Positions 54,957-64,000 of a DNA stretch of 64,000 nucleotides are shown one piece after another. The DNA lies in assembly GCA_947498785.1 (NCBI GenBank), contig CANMLS010000017.1:1-64000 (forward strand). Direction: 5' to 3'. The notes under the pieces are model-generated. The model saw only the letters and a program-made list of their open reading frames with translations. It ran no database searches and was not told the DNA's origin. Source of the DNA: an uncultured Aquimarina sp. (GTDB taxonomy: Bacteria > Bacteroidota > Bacteroidia > Flavobacteriales > Flavobacteriaceae). Every line of letters starts with the position of its first letter. The stretch's first letter is position 1. Made by a program: the position numbers and the translations under genes.

Positions 54957-55388
54957 ATGAAAAAGTATGTAATATGTGCTGTGGTATTTTCATTGTTCAT
55001 TGGGATTATAACTATCTCTGCACAATCAGATGAAGAACATGTGAACCATAAAGAATTAAGAAAAGAGTTTTATCAAAGTCTTTCAGAAAATCAAAAAGCT
55101 CAATTAGATGTTAAAAAGAAATTACGAAAGGAGCATAAAAAGGCTATGAAATCTACATTTACAGAAGAGCAACTTCTTATAGATGAAAATAGAGAGCTTT
55201 CAAGAAAAGAGAGAAAAAAAACGTTGAAAACTACCTTAAGTGCAGAACAACATGATTTGATTAAAAATCATAAAGAGATGATGAAAATAGAGAATGAAAA
55301 ATTTAAAACAACACTTTCAGAAATTCAATTGGAACAATATGAAGAATTGAAGAAGCAAAATGGTAAAAGAAAGAAGCGATGTAAGTGA
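54957..55388 (+). CDS. secreted Spy/CpxP-like protein with a 26-residue repeat
   Basis: Started at the ATG at 54957, this 143-residue protein has a signal peptide (GIITISAQ) and a highly charged helical body. Four Lxx(E)Q motifs, LSENQ (42), FTEEQ (68), LSAEQ (94) and LSEIQ (120), recur at an exact spacing of 26 residues. LTxxQ motifs mark Spy/CpxP-type periplasmic chaperones, so a stress-related chaperone role is proposed. The strict periodicity is unusual for that family. The C-terminus is Lys-rich and ends RCK. Confidence 0.72.
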   Translation: MKKYVICAVVFSLFIGIITISAQSDEEHVNHKELRKEFYQSLSENQKAQLDVKKKLRKEHKKAMKSTFTEEQLLIDENRELSRKERKKTLKTTLSAEQHDLIKNHKEMMKIENEKFKTTLSEIQLEQYEELKKQNGKRKKRCK

Positions 55389-55832
55389 GAATTGATTTTT
55401 TGTATACGAGTCTTACTGTTATTTAAATACTTTTTGAGAGTTAATTATAACGTTTTTGTATATTAAATTAGTAAGTCAGTATTTTCTTTTCTAAAATTTT
55501 AGTGATTCTGTAGTATTCATAAATTTAATTTATGAATTTCAATAAATGAATACCACATTTTTTTAAAAAATGAAAAAAGATAGGATTAGAAGTATTCATT
55601 AAAAAAAATCCTTTAAAATTTGTACTTTTGCCAAACTTTTTAATGCATAAAATACAACGATATTGCATTCGATATCGATATAATACAAAAGATTTGTTAT
55701 AGTTGTTGAAAGAGTAAATATCACTCTTCGAGGTGACCAGAAAATCTTTAATATTAGCAGAAGAAATTTTTTAATGTACTAACAATGGTTGTATAAATCT
55801 GCATTTAAACATTGAAAAGAATTCTATAGAAT
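55389..55832. repeat. long intergenic region with nested inverted repeats and acnB leader
   Basis: This 444-base stretch holds no gene. ATTCATAAA (55515-55523) and TTTATGAAT (55529-55537) form a perfect hairpin, nested in GTATTCAT (55513-55520) and ATGAATAC (55546-55553). A third GTATTCAT lies at 55592-55599. The leader after the acnB promoter is about 200 bases and contains AGAGT...ACTCT stems near 55712-55726. Confidence 0.6.
55623..55630 (+). promoter_or_regulatory. -7 box of acnB
   Basis: TACTTTTG, followed by C, fits TAnnTTTG. It lies 203 bases before the acnB ATG, which implies a long 5' leader. Confidence 0.55.
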
Positions 55833-58610
55833 ATGAACACTTATAAGGATTACATTCAGGAAATCGAAGATCGAAAATCTCAAGGGCTTCATCCTAAGCC
55901 AATTGATGGTGCCGAATTGATAAGCGAAATTATTGAGCAAATAAAAGATTTAAATAATGAGTATAGGGATGATTCTCTTAACTTTTTTATTTATAATGTT
56001 TTGCCAGGAACTACTAGTGCTGCAGGTGCGAAAGCAAAGTTTTTAAAAGAAATTATTTTAGGTCAAGAGAAAGTAAAGGAAATTACTCCTGCTTTTGCTT
56101 TTGAACAATTATCTCATATGAAAGGTGGACCTTCTGTTGAGGTGTTATTAGATCTATCTTTAGGAGATGATGCTGCTATTGCTGTTGAAGCTGTTAAAGT
56201 ATTAAAAACTCAAGTATTCTTGTACGAAGCAGATACTGAGCGTTTAGAGAATGCTTTTAAAGCAGGTAGTACTATTGCTAAAGAACTTATAGAGAGTTAT
56301 GCTCAAGCAGAATTCTTTACCAAGTTACCTGAGATCGAAGAAGAAATAGAGGTTGTGACCTATATCGCAGGAGTAGGTGATATTTCTACAGATTTATTAT
56401 CTCCAGGAGCAGATGCACATTCGAGATCAGATCGAGAATTACATGGTCAGTGTATGTTTGAGCATAATAAAGACATGCAAAATGAATTATTGGCCTTAAA
56501 AGAGCAACACCCAGATAAACGTGTAATGTTAATCGCAGAAAAGGGAACTATGGGAGTAGGCTCTTCAAGAATGTCTGGTGTAAACAATGTAGCATTATGG
56601 ACAGGTATTTCATCTAGCCCTTATGTGCCATTTATTAATATAGCTCCAGTAATCGCTGGTACAAATGGTATTGCACCAATTTTCTTGACAACTGTTGGTG
56701 TAACTGGTGGTATTGGGATTGATTTGAAAAACTGGGTAAAGCAAAAAGATGCTGAAGGTAATACAGTTGTTGATGAAGACGGAGAACCAGTATTAAAACA
56801 AACTTATTCTGTTGATACAGGTACAGTACTTACCATAAATACCAAAACGAAAAAATTATATAACGGAGACAAAGAATTAAAAGATATTTCGACTGCATTG
56901 ACTCCTCAAAAAATGGAGTTTATCAAAGCAGGAGGTTCTTATGCTGTTGTTTTCGGTAAGAAGTTACAAACATTTGCTGCCAAAACTTTAGGAATTGATG
57001 TTCCTGAAGTATATGCTCCATCAAAAGAAATTTCTATTGAAGGACAAGGATTAACTGCCGTTGAAAAAATCTTCAATAAAAATGCAGTAGGAACTACTCC
57101 AGGAAAAATATTACACGCAGGTTCTAATGTTAGAGTTGAAGTTAATATTGTAGGCTCTCAAGATACTACAGGTTTAATGACTTCTCAAGAATTAGAGATG
57201 ATGGCTGCTACAGTAATCTCTCCAATTGTTGATGCAGGTTATCAATCGGGATGTCATACGGCTTCAGTATGGGATGATAAATCTAAGGCTAATATTCCGA
57301 GATTAATGAAATTTATGAATGACTTCGGATTAGTTACTGCACGTGACCCTAAAGGAGAGTATCATGCAATGACCGATGTTATCCATAAAGTATTAAATGA
57401 TATTACAGTAGGTGATTGGGATATTATTATTGGTGGAGATTCTCATACACGTATGTCAAAAGGAGTTGCTTTTGGTGCTGATTCAGGAACTGTTGCTTTA
57501 GCCTTAGCTACTGGCGAAGCTACTATGCCTATTCCACAGTCGGTAAAAGTAACTTTTAAAGGCAATATGAGAAGTTACATGGATTTTCGTGATGTAGTTC
57601 ATGCAACGCAGCAACAGATGTTAAAGCAGTTTGGCGGTGAAAATGTATTTCAAGGAAGAATTATTGAAGTTCATATTGGAACACTTACAGCAGATCAAGC
57701 TTTTACTTTTACTGATTGGACTGCCGAAATGAAAGCCAAAGCTTCTATTTGTATTTCTGAGGATGATACGTTAATCGAATCTTTAGAGATTGCAAGAGAT
57801 CGTATTCTAATCATGATTGAGAAGGGGATGGATAACAAAAAGCAAATGCTTAAAGGTTTAGTGGATAAAGCAAATGCTAGAATTACAGAAATAAAAACAG
57901 GAATAAAACCAGCTTTAAGACCAGATGCTAATGCTAATTATCATGCAGAAGTAGTGATTGACTTAGATAAAATTGCTGAGCCAATGATTGCAGATCCAGA
58001 TGTTAACAATGATGATGTGTCTAGACGCTATACCCACGATACTATTAGACCATTATCCTTTTATAGAGGAGCTAAAAAAGTAGATTTAGGTTTTGTAGGA
58101 TCTTGTATGGTGCATAAGGGGGATATGAAAATTCTAGCTCAAATGTTGAAGAATATAGAAACTCAACAAGGTAGAGTGGAATTTAAGGCACCTCTAGTTG
58201 TGGCACCACCGACCTATAATATTGTTGATGAGTTAAAAGAAGAAGGAGATTGGGAAGTATTGCAAAAATACTCAGGTTTTGAATTTGATGATAATGCACC
58301 AAAAGGCTTAGCACGTACTAAATATGAAAACATGCTATACTTAGAGCGTCCAGGATGTAATTTATGTATGGGTAATCAAGAAAAGGCAGAGCCGGGAGAT
58401 ACAGTAATGGCTACTTCGACTCGTTTATTTCAAGGAAGAGTTGTAAAGGATTCTGGAGAGAAAAAAGGAGAATCCCTATTATCATCTACTCCAGTAGTAG
58501 TTTTGTCTACAATTTTAGGTAGAACTCCAACTATGGAAGAATATGAAGCCGCAGTTGATGGTATTGTATTAACCAAATTCAAACCATCTCAAAAACAATT
58601 AGTTATATAA
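55833..58610 (+). CDS. acnB: bifunctional aconitate hydratase 2 / 2-methylisocitrate dehydratase
   Basis: The 925-residue enzyme has the AcnB order, with the HEAT-like N-terminal domain (1-160), the swivel domain next (SPGADAHSRSDRELHG) and then the catalytic domains. The iron-sulphur ligands are visible as CNLCMGNQ at about residue 845 and a further Cys in SGCHTASVWDD or GSCMVHKGD. The substrate block GGDSHTRMSKGVAFGADSGT is typical. It converts citrate to isocitrate in the TCA cycle. The terminator follows and an AcnA-type gene comes next, so the cell carries two aconitases in tandem. Confidence 0.95.
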   Translation: MNTYKDYIQEIEDRKSQGLHPKPIDGAELISEIIEQIKDLNNEYRDDSLNFFIYNVLPGTTSAAGAKAKFLKEIILGQEKVKEITPAFAFEQLSHMKGGPSVEVLLDLSLGDDAAIAVEAVKVLKTQVFLYEADTERLENAFKAGSTIAKELIESYAQAEFFTKLPEIEEEIEVVTYIAGVGDISTDLLSPGADAHSRSDRELHGQCMFEHNKDMQNELLALKEQHPDKRVMLIAEKGTMGVGSSRMSGVNNVALWTGISSSPYVPFINIAPVIAGTNGIAPIFLTTVGVTGGIGIDLKNWVKQKDAEGNTVVDEDGEPVLKQTYSVDTGTVLTINTKTKKLYNGDKELKDISTALTPQKMEFIKAGGSYAVVFGKKLQTFAAKTLGIDVPEVYAPSKEISIEGQGLTAVEKIFNKNAVGTTPGKILHAGSNVRVEVNIVGSQDTTGLMTSQELEMMAATVISPIVDAGYQSGCHTASVWDDKSKANIPRLMKFMNDFGLVTARDPKGEYHAMTDVIHKVLNDITVGDWDIIIGGDSHTRMSKGVAFGADSGTVALALATGEATMPIPQSVKVTFKGNMRSYMDFRDVVHATQQQMLKQFGGENVFQGRIIEVHIGTLTADQAFTFTDWTAEMKAKASICISEDDTLIESLEIARDRILIMIEKGMDNKKQMLKGLVDKANARITEIKTGIKPALRPDANANYHAEVVIDLDKIAEPMIADPDVNNDDVSRRYTHDTIRPLSFYRGAKKVDLGFVGSCMVHKGDMKILAQMLKNIETQQGRVEFKAPLVVAPPTYNIVDELKEEGDWEVLQKYSGFEFDDNAPKGLARTKYENMLYLERPGCNLCMGNQEKAEPGDTVMATSTRLFQGRVVKDSGEKKGESLLSSTPVVVLSTILGRTPTMEEYEAAVDGIVLTKFKPSQKQLVI

Positions 58611-58632
58611 TTAAAGTTTTATATTAGTTTAA

Positions 58633-58667
58633 AAGCCTTAGTACTAATCGTGCTAAGGCTTTTTTTG
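58633..58667 (+). terminator. intrinsic terminator of acnB
   Basis: AAGCCTTAG (58633-58641) pairs with CTAAGGCTT (58653-58661), followed by a T-run. It separates the two aconitase genes into distinct units. Confidence 0.9.
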
Positions 58668-58714
58668 TGGCTTTAATATTTGTAAACTATTTTTAAATAA
58701 AATACTTTTTATAA

Positions 58715-58757
58715 TCATTCTATATTCTTTCCTCTCTTTTCGTAGTCATTCTATATT
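58715..58757. repeat. 12-bp direct repeat upstream of the second aconitase
   Basis: TCATTCTATATT occurs at 58715-58726 and 58746-58757, a period of 31 bases (three helical turns). The second copy overlaps a possible TAnnTTTG-like box (TATATTTTG). It could be a regulator site. Confidence 0.5.
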
Positions 58758-58805
58758 TTGTATCTTAGAATTCTTAAAAAAATAACGGAAATATATAAAA
58801 GTTTT

Positions 58806-61073
58806 ATGGCATTCGATATTGATATGATAAAAAAGGTGTATGCTCAAGTTGCTGAGAGAGTAGATGCTGCTAGAAAAGTAACTGGTAAACCTTTAACATT
58901 GGCAGAGAAAATTTTGTATTCACATTTATGGGACGTAAAAGCAAAAGAAGCATTTACTAGAGGTAAAGACTATGTTGATTTTGCACCCGATCGTATAGCT
59001 TGTCAGGATGCCACGGCTCAGATGGCGTTACTTCAATTTATGCAAGCTGGTAAGAACAAAGTTGCTGTTCCAACTACAGTACATTGCGATCATTTAATTC
59101 AGGCTAAAGTAGGAGCGGATAAGGATTTACAATCAGCATTAAATACAAGTAGTGAAGTATTTAATTTTTTAGAGTCTGTATCAAATAAATATGGAATTGG
59201 ATTTTGGAAACCTGGTGCTGGTATTATCCATCAGGTAGTGCTCGAAAATTATGCTTTTCCTGGAGGTATGATGATTGGAACCGATTCTCATACTGTAAAT
59301 GCTGGAGGATTAGGCATGGTGGCTATTGGTGTTGGAGGAGCAGATGCAGTAGATGTAATGGCAGGAATGCCTTGGGAGTTAAAATTTCCTAAGTTAATAG
59401 GGGTAAAATTAACCGGTAAATTATCAGGTTGGACTGCACCAAAAGATGTAATTTTAAAGGTTGCTGAAATTCTTACTGTAAAAGGAGGAACTGGAGCTAT
59501 TGTAGAATATTTTGGACCAGGAGCTACTGCAATGTCATGTACAGGTAAAGGTACAATTTGTAATATGGGTGCTGAGATTGGAGCTACTACATCAACATTT
59601 GGTTACGATGAGTCCATGGAGCGTTATTTACGAGCTACAGATCGTAGTGATATTGCTGATGCAGCTAATAAAGTAAAAGAACATCTTACTGGAGATGCCG
59701 AAGTGTATGCAAATCCTGAACAATATTTTGATCAGGTAATTGAAATTAACCTATCTGAATTAGGGCCACTATTAAATGGACCTTTTACTCCGGATTTGTC
59801 AACAGAAGTTGGTGATACAATGACAGAAAAAGCAAAAGCTAATGACTGGCCATTAAGGGTAGAATGGGGATTGATAGGTTCTTGTACAAACTCTTCTTAT
59901 GAAGATTTGTCAAGAGCATCATCCATTGCACAACAGGCAATTGATAAAGGTGTAAAAATGAAATCCGAATTAGGTATCAATCCAGGTTCTGAACAAGTTC
60001 GTTTTACTGCAGAACGGGATGGATTATTAGATATTTTTGAAAAATTAGATGCTAAGATTTTTACTAATGCCTGTGGCCCATGTATTGGACAATGGGCAAG
60101 ATATAATGATCCTAAAAATGCACCTAAGAATAGTATTGTTCATTCTTTTAATAGAAATTTTGCCAAACGAGCAGATGGTAATCCAAATACACACGCTTTT
60201 GTTGCATCACCAGAATTAACAGCAGCAATTGCCGTTGCGGGACGTTTAGATTTTAATCCATTAAAAGATAAATTAATCAATGAAAATGGAGAAGAGGTGA
60301 TGTTTGATGAACCTACAGGATGGGAATTGCCACCAAAAGGTTTTGAAGTAGAAGATGCTGGGTATATTGCTCCGCAAGAAGATGGGTCTAAGGTTGAAGT
60401 TTCTGTAGATCCTAACTCAGAACGATTAGAGTTATTAACACCTTTTGAGCCTTGGGATGGTAAAAATATTACCGGAGCTAAATTGTTAATTAAAGCATTC
60501 GGTAAATGTACTACAGATCATATTTCTATGGCTGGTCCTTGGTTACGTTACCGTGGTCATTTAGATAATATATCAAACAACTGTTTGATTGGAGCTGTAA
60601 ATGCATACAACAAAAAAACCAATTTTGTAAAAAGTCAGTTGAACGGTGAATATGATGGTGTTCCTAATGTGCAAAGAACATATAAAGCTGCAGGAGTACC
60701 TACTGTAGTTGTAGGAGATCATAATTATGGAGAAGGATCATCACGTGAGCATGCTGCTATGGAACCTCGTCACCTTGGTGTACGTGCAGTAATTGTGAAA
60801 TCATTCGCACGTATTCATGAAACAAACCTTAAAAAACAAGGAATGTTAGGTCTTACATTTGCAAATGAGGCAGATTACGATTTGATCTTAGAAGATGATA
60901 CTTTTAACTTTACAGATTTAGATCAATTTGCTCCAGGTAAACAATTAACATTAGAAGTTGTCCATGCAGATGGTTCCAGTGATACTATTATGCTTAATCA
61001 TACATATAATGATTCGCAAATAGATTGGTTTAGAGAGGGGTCTGCGTTGAACTTAATCAAGAAACAAAATTAA
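58806..61073 (+). CDS. aconitate hydratase, mitochondrial-type (AcnA-like)
   Basis: The ATG at 58806 gives a 755-residue enzyme beginning [14 protein letters not shown], as in flavobacterial aconitases of the mitochondrial type. The iron-sulphur ligands are in [11 protein letters not shown] and ACGPCIGQW (about residues 357 and 420-423). Substrate blocks [16 protein letters not shown] and [17 protein letters not shown] are canonical. It catalyses citrate-isocitrate interconversion. It sits directly after acnB but behind a terminator and with its own upstream region, so expression may differ between the two. Confidence 0.95.
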   Translation: MAFDIDMIKKVYAQVAERVDAARKVTGKPLTLAEKILYSHLWDVKAKEAFTRGKDYVDFAPDRIACQDATAQMALLQFMQAGKNKVAVPTTVHCDHLIQAKVGADKDLQSALNTSSEVFNFLESVSNKYGIGFWKPGAGIIHQVVLENYAFPGGMMIGTDSHTVNAGGLGMVAIGVGGADAVDVMAGMPWELKFPKLIGVKLTGKLSGWTAPKDVILKVAEILTVKGGTGAIVEYFGPGATAMSCTGKGTICNMGAEIGATTSTFGYDESMERYLRATDRSDIADAANKVKEHLTGDAEVYANPEQYFDQVIEINLSELGPLLNGPFTPDLSTEVGDTMTEKAKANDWPLRVEWGLIGSCTNSSYEDLSRASSIAQQAIDKGVKMKSELGINPGSEQVRFTAERDGLLDIFEKLDAKIFTNACGPCIGQWARYNDPKNAPKNSIVHSFNRNFAKRADGNPNTHAFVASPELTAAIAVAGRLDFNPLKDKLINENGEEVMFDEPTGWELPPKGFEVEDAGYIAPQEDGSKVEVSVDPNSERLELLTPFEPWDGKNITGAKLLIKAFGKCTTDHISMAGPWLRYRGHLDNISNNCLIGAVNAYNKKTNFVKSQLNGEYDGVPNVQRTYKAAGVPTVVVGDHNYGEGSSREHAAMEPRHLGVRAVIVKSFARIHETNLKKQGMLGLTFANEADYDLILEDDTFNFTDLDQFAPGKQLTLEVVHADGSSDTIMLNHTYNDSQIDWFREGSALNLIKKQN

Positions 61074-61098
61074 TAAGAGATAAATAAATTATTAAATA

Positions 61099-61135
61099 AA
61101 AAAACTCCTAAGATTTAAATTTTAGGAGTTTTTAT
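61099..61135. terminator. bidirectional intrinsic terminator
   Basis: ACTCCTAA (61104-61111) pairs with TTAGGAGT (61122-61129), with A- and T-runs on both sides. It ends the aconitase gene and can also end the minus-strand leader-peptide gene. Confidence 0.9.
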
Positions 61136-61204
61136 TTTAAGCTATCATATATTTCTAAGTTATTCTGAATAAGAAATAATGTAGTGCTTCAAAATGGCGA
61201 TTAA

Positions 61205-61387
61205 TTAAATAGGAAAGCATTCTACGCTAACCATAACGCAAAATTTGTATTCTGGAGGAAGTGCTTCATATTCACTGCAAGAAACTACTATAGGTCCTGT
61301 GTAACCACTGCAAGGTCCACCTCCGTTAATTTTCCTTTGTTGAGCTCTGTTTAAGCTTTTTCCAAAATTTAAAAGTGTTTTTTTCAT
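61205..61387 (-). CDS. double-glycine leader peptide (bacteriocin-type precursor)
   Basis: The 60-residue precursor has an N-terminal leader LLNFGKSLNRAQQRKINGG, typical of Bacteroidota double-glycine (ComC/bacteriocin-type) signals, with cleavage expected after Gly23. The 37-residue core has cysteines at 26, 37, 50 and 57, two of them near the end (FCVMVSVEC), and is otherwise hydrophobic with Pro and Gly. Such peptides are normally exported and cut by a peptidase-C39 ABC transporter, which is not in this window. Core modifications are unknown; disulphides are possible. Confidence 0.8.
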   Translation of the reverse strand: MKKTLLNFGKSLNRAQQRKINGGGPCSGYTGPIVVSCSEYEALPPEYKFCVMVSVECFPI

Positions 61388-61600
61388 ATTGTTTTTGTGT
61401 AATACTCCCCGAACTTAAATAAAACACTCAGGGAATGTGTCTTTACACTAAAATAATGCTTTTTCTAAAGGAAATTATTAGAGTAATGTTAATATGATAT
61501 AGTTTATAAAGCTTTAAATAAAGTTGTGTAAATAATAATGTAAGGTTTTTAAGTGTTTTACGACCCAAGTATATAACTAATTTCTTAAAACATAATCATC

Positions 61601-62269
61601 ATGGGCGCTATCTGGTTTTTCGAGGACGCAAACCTCTTCAAAGTATTATGTCCTCATAAATTTAAAAGATATAAAAAAGACCACGATTTTGATGCTTACC
61701 GAAAGAATGACTACATCTATTTTGAGGAAGATTTTGCTAATAAAGTATATCTTATTGAAAAAGGAAAAGTTAAAATAGGCTATTATGGAGAAGATGGCTG
61801 TGAAGTGGTAAAAGCCATATTAACAAGAGGAGAGATTTTTGGAGAAAAAGCAATTTTAGGAGAAAATATAAGAACAGAATTTGCTCAGTCTGTCGATAAT
61901 ACAACTTCTATTTGTCCTATAGGTGTAGAGACTATGCATGGCCTCATGAGGGATAATCAATCTTTTAGCCTTAGAATTTATAAATTTATTGGTATGCGTT
62001 TTAAACGTTTAGAAAGAAGGTTACAATTACTTCTTTTTAAGGATACCAAAACAAGATTGTTAGAATTTTTAAATGAACTTAAAGAAGATTATGGCCATTG
62101 TTGTCCTGATACAGGGGATATGGTCATAGAGCATCCATATACTCAAAAAGATATAGCAAACCTAATTGGAACATCAAGACCTACCCTAAATATCATCCTA
62201 AACGAATTAAAAGAATCTAATATCATCGACTTTAATAGAAAAGAAATTCGATTAAAAATAGTTGCTTAA
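61601..62269 (+). CDS. Crp/Fnr-family transcriptional regulator
   Basis: The 222-residue protein has a cyclic-nucleotide-binding-like beta barrel (about 35-125, with VYLIEKGKVKIGYYG and GEIFGEKAILGE) and a C-terminal winged HTH (155-220, HPYTQKDIANLIGTSRPTLN). There are no conserved Cys for an FNR iron-sulphur cluster in the N-terminal part, and the cAMP-binding residues are not clearly present, so the effector is unknown. It is divergent from the leader-peptide gene and precedes the repeat lipoprotein by 72 bases. Confidence 0.92.
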   Translation: MGAIWFFEDANLFKVLCPHKFKRYKKDHDFDAYRKNDYIYFEEDFANKVYLIEKGKVKIGYYGEDGCEVVKAILTRGEIFGEKAILGENIRTEFAQSVDNTTSICPIGVETMHGLMRDNQSFSLRIYKFIGMRFKRLERRLQLLLFKDTKTRLLEFLNELKEDYGHCCPDTGDMVIEHPYTQKDIANLIGTSRPTLNIILNELKESNIIDFNRKEIRLKIVA

Positions 62270-62341
62270 TGTTAGGTAGCTAACATTTTAAAATTATAGT
62301 TGTTAATATTTTTATGGTCTAATAATCATAAAAATAAAGCA

Positions 62342-63766
62342 ATGTTAAAAAAACTAATTATAGGAGTACTGGCACTAGGTTTTGTAGCTGTCTCCTGTAG
62401 TGATGATGATGACAACACAGTAGTCGTTAATGCGGGAACAATCTCAGGAGGTCCTTTCTCCTTTGATGTTGATGGAGAACCTGATATGGTAACAGGTATA
62501 TCTTTAGATGACACGAATGTTTCGGGAACCAATAGAACTTGGGTAATTACAGATGATACAGGAGTTATTCTTGGATTACCACCAAATATAGAGGCTGTAG
62601 AAGGAGTAAATTTTGATGATGCAGGTACAGGAACTTGTTTTATTTGGTATTTACGTTATGAAGATGATTTGCAAGGGTTAGAAGCAATGAGTAATACTAA
62701 TGATCTAAGTGGAACATTTGATTTTTCGAATTCTATTGAAGTAGTGCGTAATCAAGTAACAAATGCAGGAAAAATTTCGGGAGGTCCATTTTCTTTTGAC
62801 GTTGATGGTGAGCCTGATATGGTAAGTGGCATCGAATTAGATAATGCTAATGTTTTTGGAGCTAACAGTACTTGGGTAATAACTGATGATATGGGTAAAA
62901 TTCTTGGGTTACCACCAACATTAGCAGCTGTAGAAGGTGTAAATTTTGATGGAGCAGGAGCAGGAACTTGTTTTATTTGGTATTTACGTTATGAAGATGG
63001 TTTACAAGGATTAGAGGCTATGAATAATACTAGTGATCTAAACGGAACCTTTGATTTTTCTAATGCTATAGAAGTAGTACGTAATCAGGTAACAAATGCG
63101 GGGGTTTTATCAGGAGGTCCTTATACTTTTTGTGTTGATGATGGTACACCAGATATGGTAAGCGGTATTATGCTAGATGATACTAATGCATTTGGAACAA
63201 ATAGTACTTGGGTGATTACCGATGATGCGGGTAAAATTCTTGGATTGCCACCAACATTAGCAGATGTAGGAAATGTTGATTTTGACGGAGCGGGAGAAGG
63301 TACATGTTTTATATGGTATTTACGTTATGAAGATGGTTTGCAAGGATTAGCAATGATGAATAATACTAGCGATCTAAGCGGAACATTTGATTTTTCTAAT
63401 GCTATAGAGGTAGTGCGTAATAAACCAGATGGAGGAACAATTTCTGGAGGTCCTTTTGCTTTTACAGTAGATGATGGTACACCTGATATGGTAAGTGGTA
63501 TTATGTTAGATAATACTAATGTTTCTGGTAAGAACGGAACATGGGTAATTACTGATGATACGGGTAAAATTCTTGGATTGCCTCCAACATTAGCAGATGT
63601 AGAAAATGTAAATTTTGATGATGCTGGAGTTGGTACATGTTTTATCTGGTATTTACGCTATGAAGATGGATTACAGGGATTAGCAATGATGAATAAAACC
63701 AATGATCTCGATGGCTGTTTCGATTTTTCGAATTATATTGAAGTTACTCGTAATCCTGTTCCTTAA
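62342..63766 (+). CDS. lipoprotein of four tandem 111-residue repeats
   Basis: The ATG at 62342 gives 474 residues: a lipoprotein signal (GFVAVSCSDDDD) and four repeats of 111 residues starting at about residues 31, 142, 253 and 364. Each has ISGGPF, VDG..D, a W-V-I-T-D-D block, ILGLPP and TCFIWYLRYED, ending DFSN and VVRN. Repeats 3 and 4 read VDDGTPD and carry one extra Cys each. The repeat belongs to a type found in large surface proteins of marine Flavobacteriia. A surface adhesin-like role is inferred from the lipid anchor and repetition. Confidence 0.88.
   Translation: MLKKLIIGVLALGFVAVSCSDDDDNTVVVNAGTISGGPFSFDVDGEPDMVTGISLDDTNVSGTNRTWVITDDTGVILGLPPNIEAVEGVNFDDAGTGTCFIWYLRYEDDLQGLEAMSNTNDLSGTFDFSNSIEVVRNQVTNAGKISGGPFSFDVDGEPDMVSGIELDNANVFGANSTWVITDDMGKILGLPPTLAAVEGVNFDGAGAGTCFIWYLRYEDGLQGLEAMNNTSDLNGTFDFSNAIEVVRNQVTNAGVLSGGPYTFCVDDGTPDMVSGIMLDDTNAFGTNSTWVITDDAGKILGLPPTLADVGNVDFDGAGEGTCFIWYLRYEDGLQGLAMMNNTSDLSGTFDFSNAIEVVRNKPDGGTISGGPFAFTVDDGTPDMVSGIMLDNTNVSGKNGTWVITDDTGKILGLPPTLADVENVNFDDAGVGTCFIWYLRYEDGLQGLAMMNKTNDLDGCFDFSNYIEVTRNPVP
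62432..63763 (+). repeat. four 333-bp tandem coding repeats
   Basis: Repeat starts are at 62432, 62765, 63098 and 63431, an exact 333-bp spacing for all copies. Nucleotide identity between copies is high but not complete; synonymous changes are spread through, so the array is not a very recent expansion. Confidence 0.85.
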
Positions 63767-63863
63767 AAAATAGTAATGATCAGTTATACAATTGAACATA
63801 TAATAATTTAACCTTTTTGTAAAGGTGTAAAATAATAGTTCTATTGTTTATTTGTTAGTTTTT

Positions 63864-63893
63864 TAAAGCGTAATCTATGATTACGCTTTTTTA
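63864..63893 (+). terminator. intrinsic terminator downstream of the repeat lipoprotein
   Basis: AAAGCGTAATC (63865-63875) pairs with GATTACGCTTT (63879-63889) and a T-run follows. The remaining 63894-64000 bases show no gene. Confidence 0.9.
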
Positions 63894-64000
63894 GTCTTTA
63901 CTAGTTAAACACATCAATATCGATTTTTCATTAAAGAAAAAATCAATTGAGATTGCCATGATACTATATTTTATTTATGCCCATTGCGTTTAGATATTTT

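Noticed and set aside
61388..61600. possible Crp-type palindrome (GTGT-CTTT-ACAC near 61437)
   Set aside because: It has only four paired bases and does not match the usual Crp or Fnr site.
1..64000. tRNA, rRNA, CRISPR, insertion sequence or prophage
   Set aside because: I saw no T-loop consensus with matching stems, no regular spacer array, no transposase and no integrase in either strand.

Overview
The window is a 64 kb piece of a low-GC chromosome from a member of the Bacteroidota, almost certainly a marine Flavobacteriaceae; an Aquimarina-like genus is my guess, not a demonstration. The evidence is the gene content (DUF3276 Pur-alpha-like protein, long NusB, DUF1573 protein, MdlA-type exporter, imelysin/DUF4856 lipoproteins, TonB-dependent receptor, a hybrid sensor kinase ending in an AraC domain, many SPII lipoproteins with a Cys-Ser-Asp-Asp start) and repeated promoter -7 boxes of the TAnnTTTG type used by the Bacteroidota primary sigma factor. 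I found no rRNA, tRNA, CRISPR array, insertion sequence or prophage.

Layout. 0.2-3.9 kb: cyclophilin-FKBP fusion, a secreted unknown, a YfiT/DinB protein, a GNAT and a thioredoxin-like protein. 4.4-9.3 kb (minus): M14 carboxypeptidase, DUF3276 protein, ABC exporter. 9.4-16.6 kb: housekeeping genes (leucine-type dehydrogenase, nusB, DUF1573, yajC, mscS, pepT, pyrD, lysE-like). 16.7-24.1 kb (minus): a compact envelope operon (small ORF, 117-aa protein, OmpA-like, large lipoprotein, TapB/DUF3108-like, frameshifted collagen-like lipoprotein) with a hybrid two-component regulator directly upstream. A near-perfect 16-bp direct repeat with 21-bp period lies in front of the operon, and a related TGTAAC palindrome lies in front of the regulator. 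This is the most system-like novelty in the window. 24.3-25.7 kb: HMG-CoA lyase and a haem-binding protein. 25.8-34.5 kb: a probable iron locus (DUF4856 lipoprotein, imelysin, HTTM membrane protein, TonB receptor), then a PAS protein, a voltage-gated cation channel with a calcium-like filter, ferritin and a cysteine-rich microprotein.

34.9-39.3 kb: AraC-methyltransferase fusion, two small secreted paralogues, and an ECF42-type sigma factor with its two DGPF/YCII proteins and a candidate ECF promoter. 39.6-43.3 kb: DUF2339-DUF3999 pair. 43.6-49.3 kb: unknowns, PAP2 phosphatase, guaB, OmpH/Skp, a decayed GNAT and an SRPBCC protein. 49.4-54.8 kb: three periplasmic foldase/chaperone genes of the SurA/PpiC type followed by a MoxR ATPase. 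54.9-61.1 kb: a Spy-like protein with a strict 26-residue repeat, then tandem aconitases (acnB and an AcnA-type enzyme). 61.2-63.8 kb: a double-glycine leader peptide, a Crp/Fnr regulator and a lipoprotein built of four exact 111-residue repeats.

Several start codons given here are downstream of the longest open frame, chosen because they restore a signal peptide or a family-like N-terminus. Family assignments come from recognising motifs by eye; no database search was possible.
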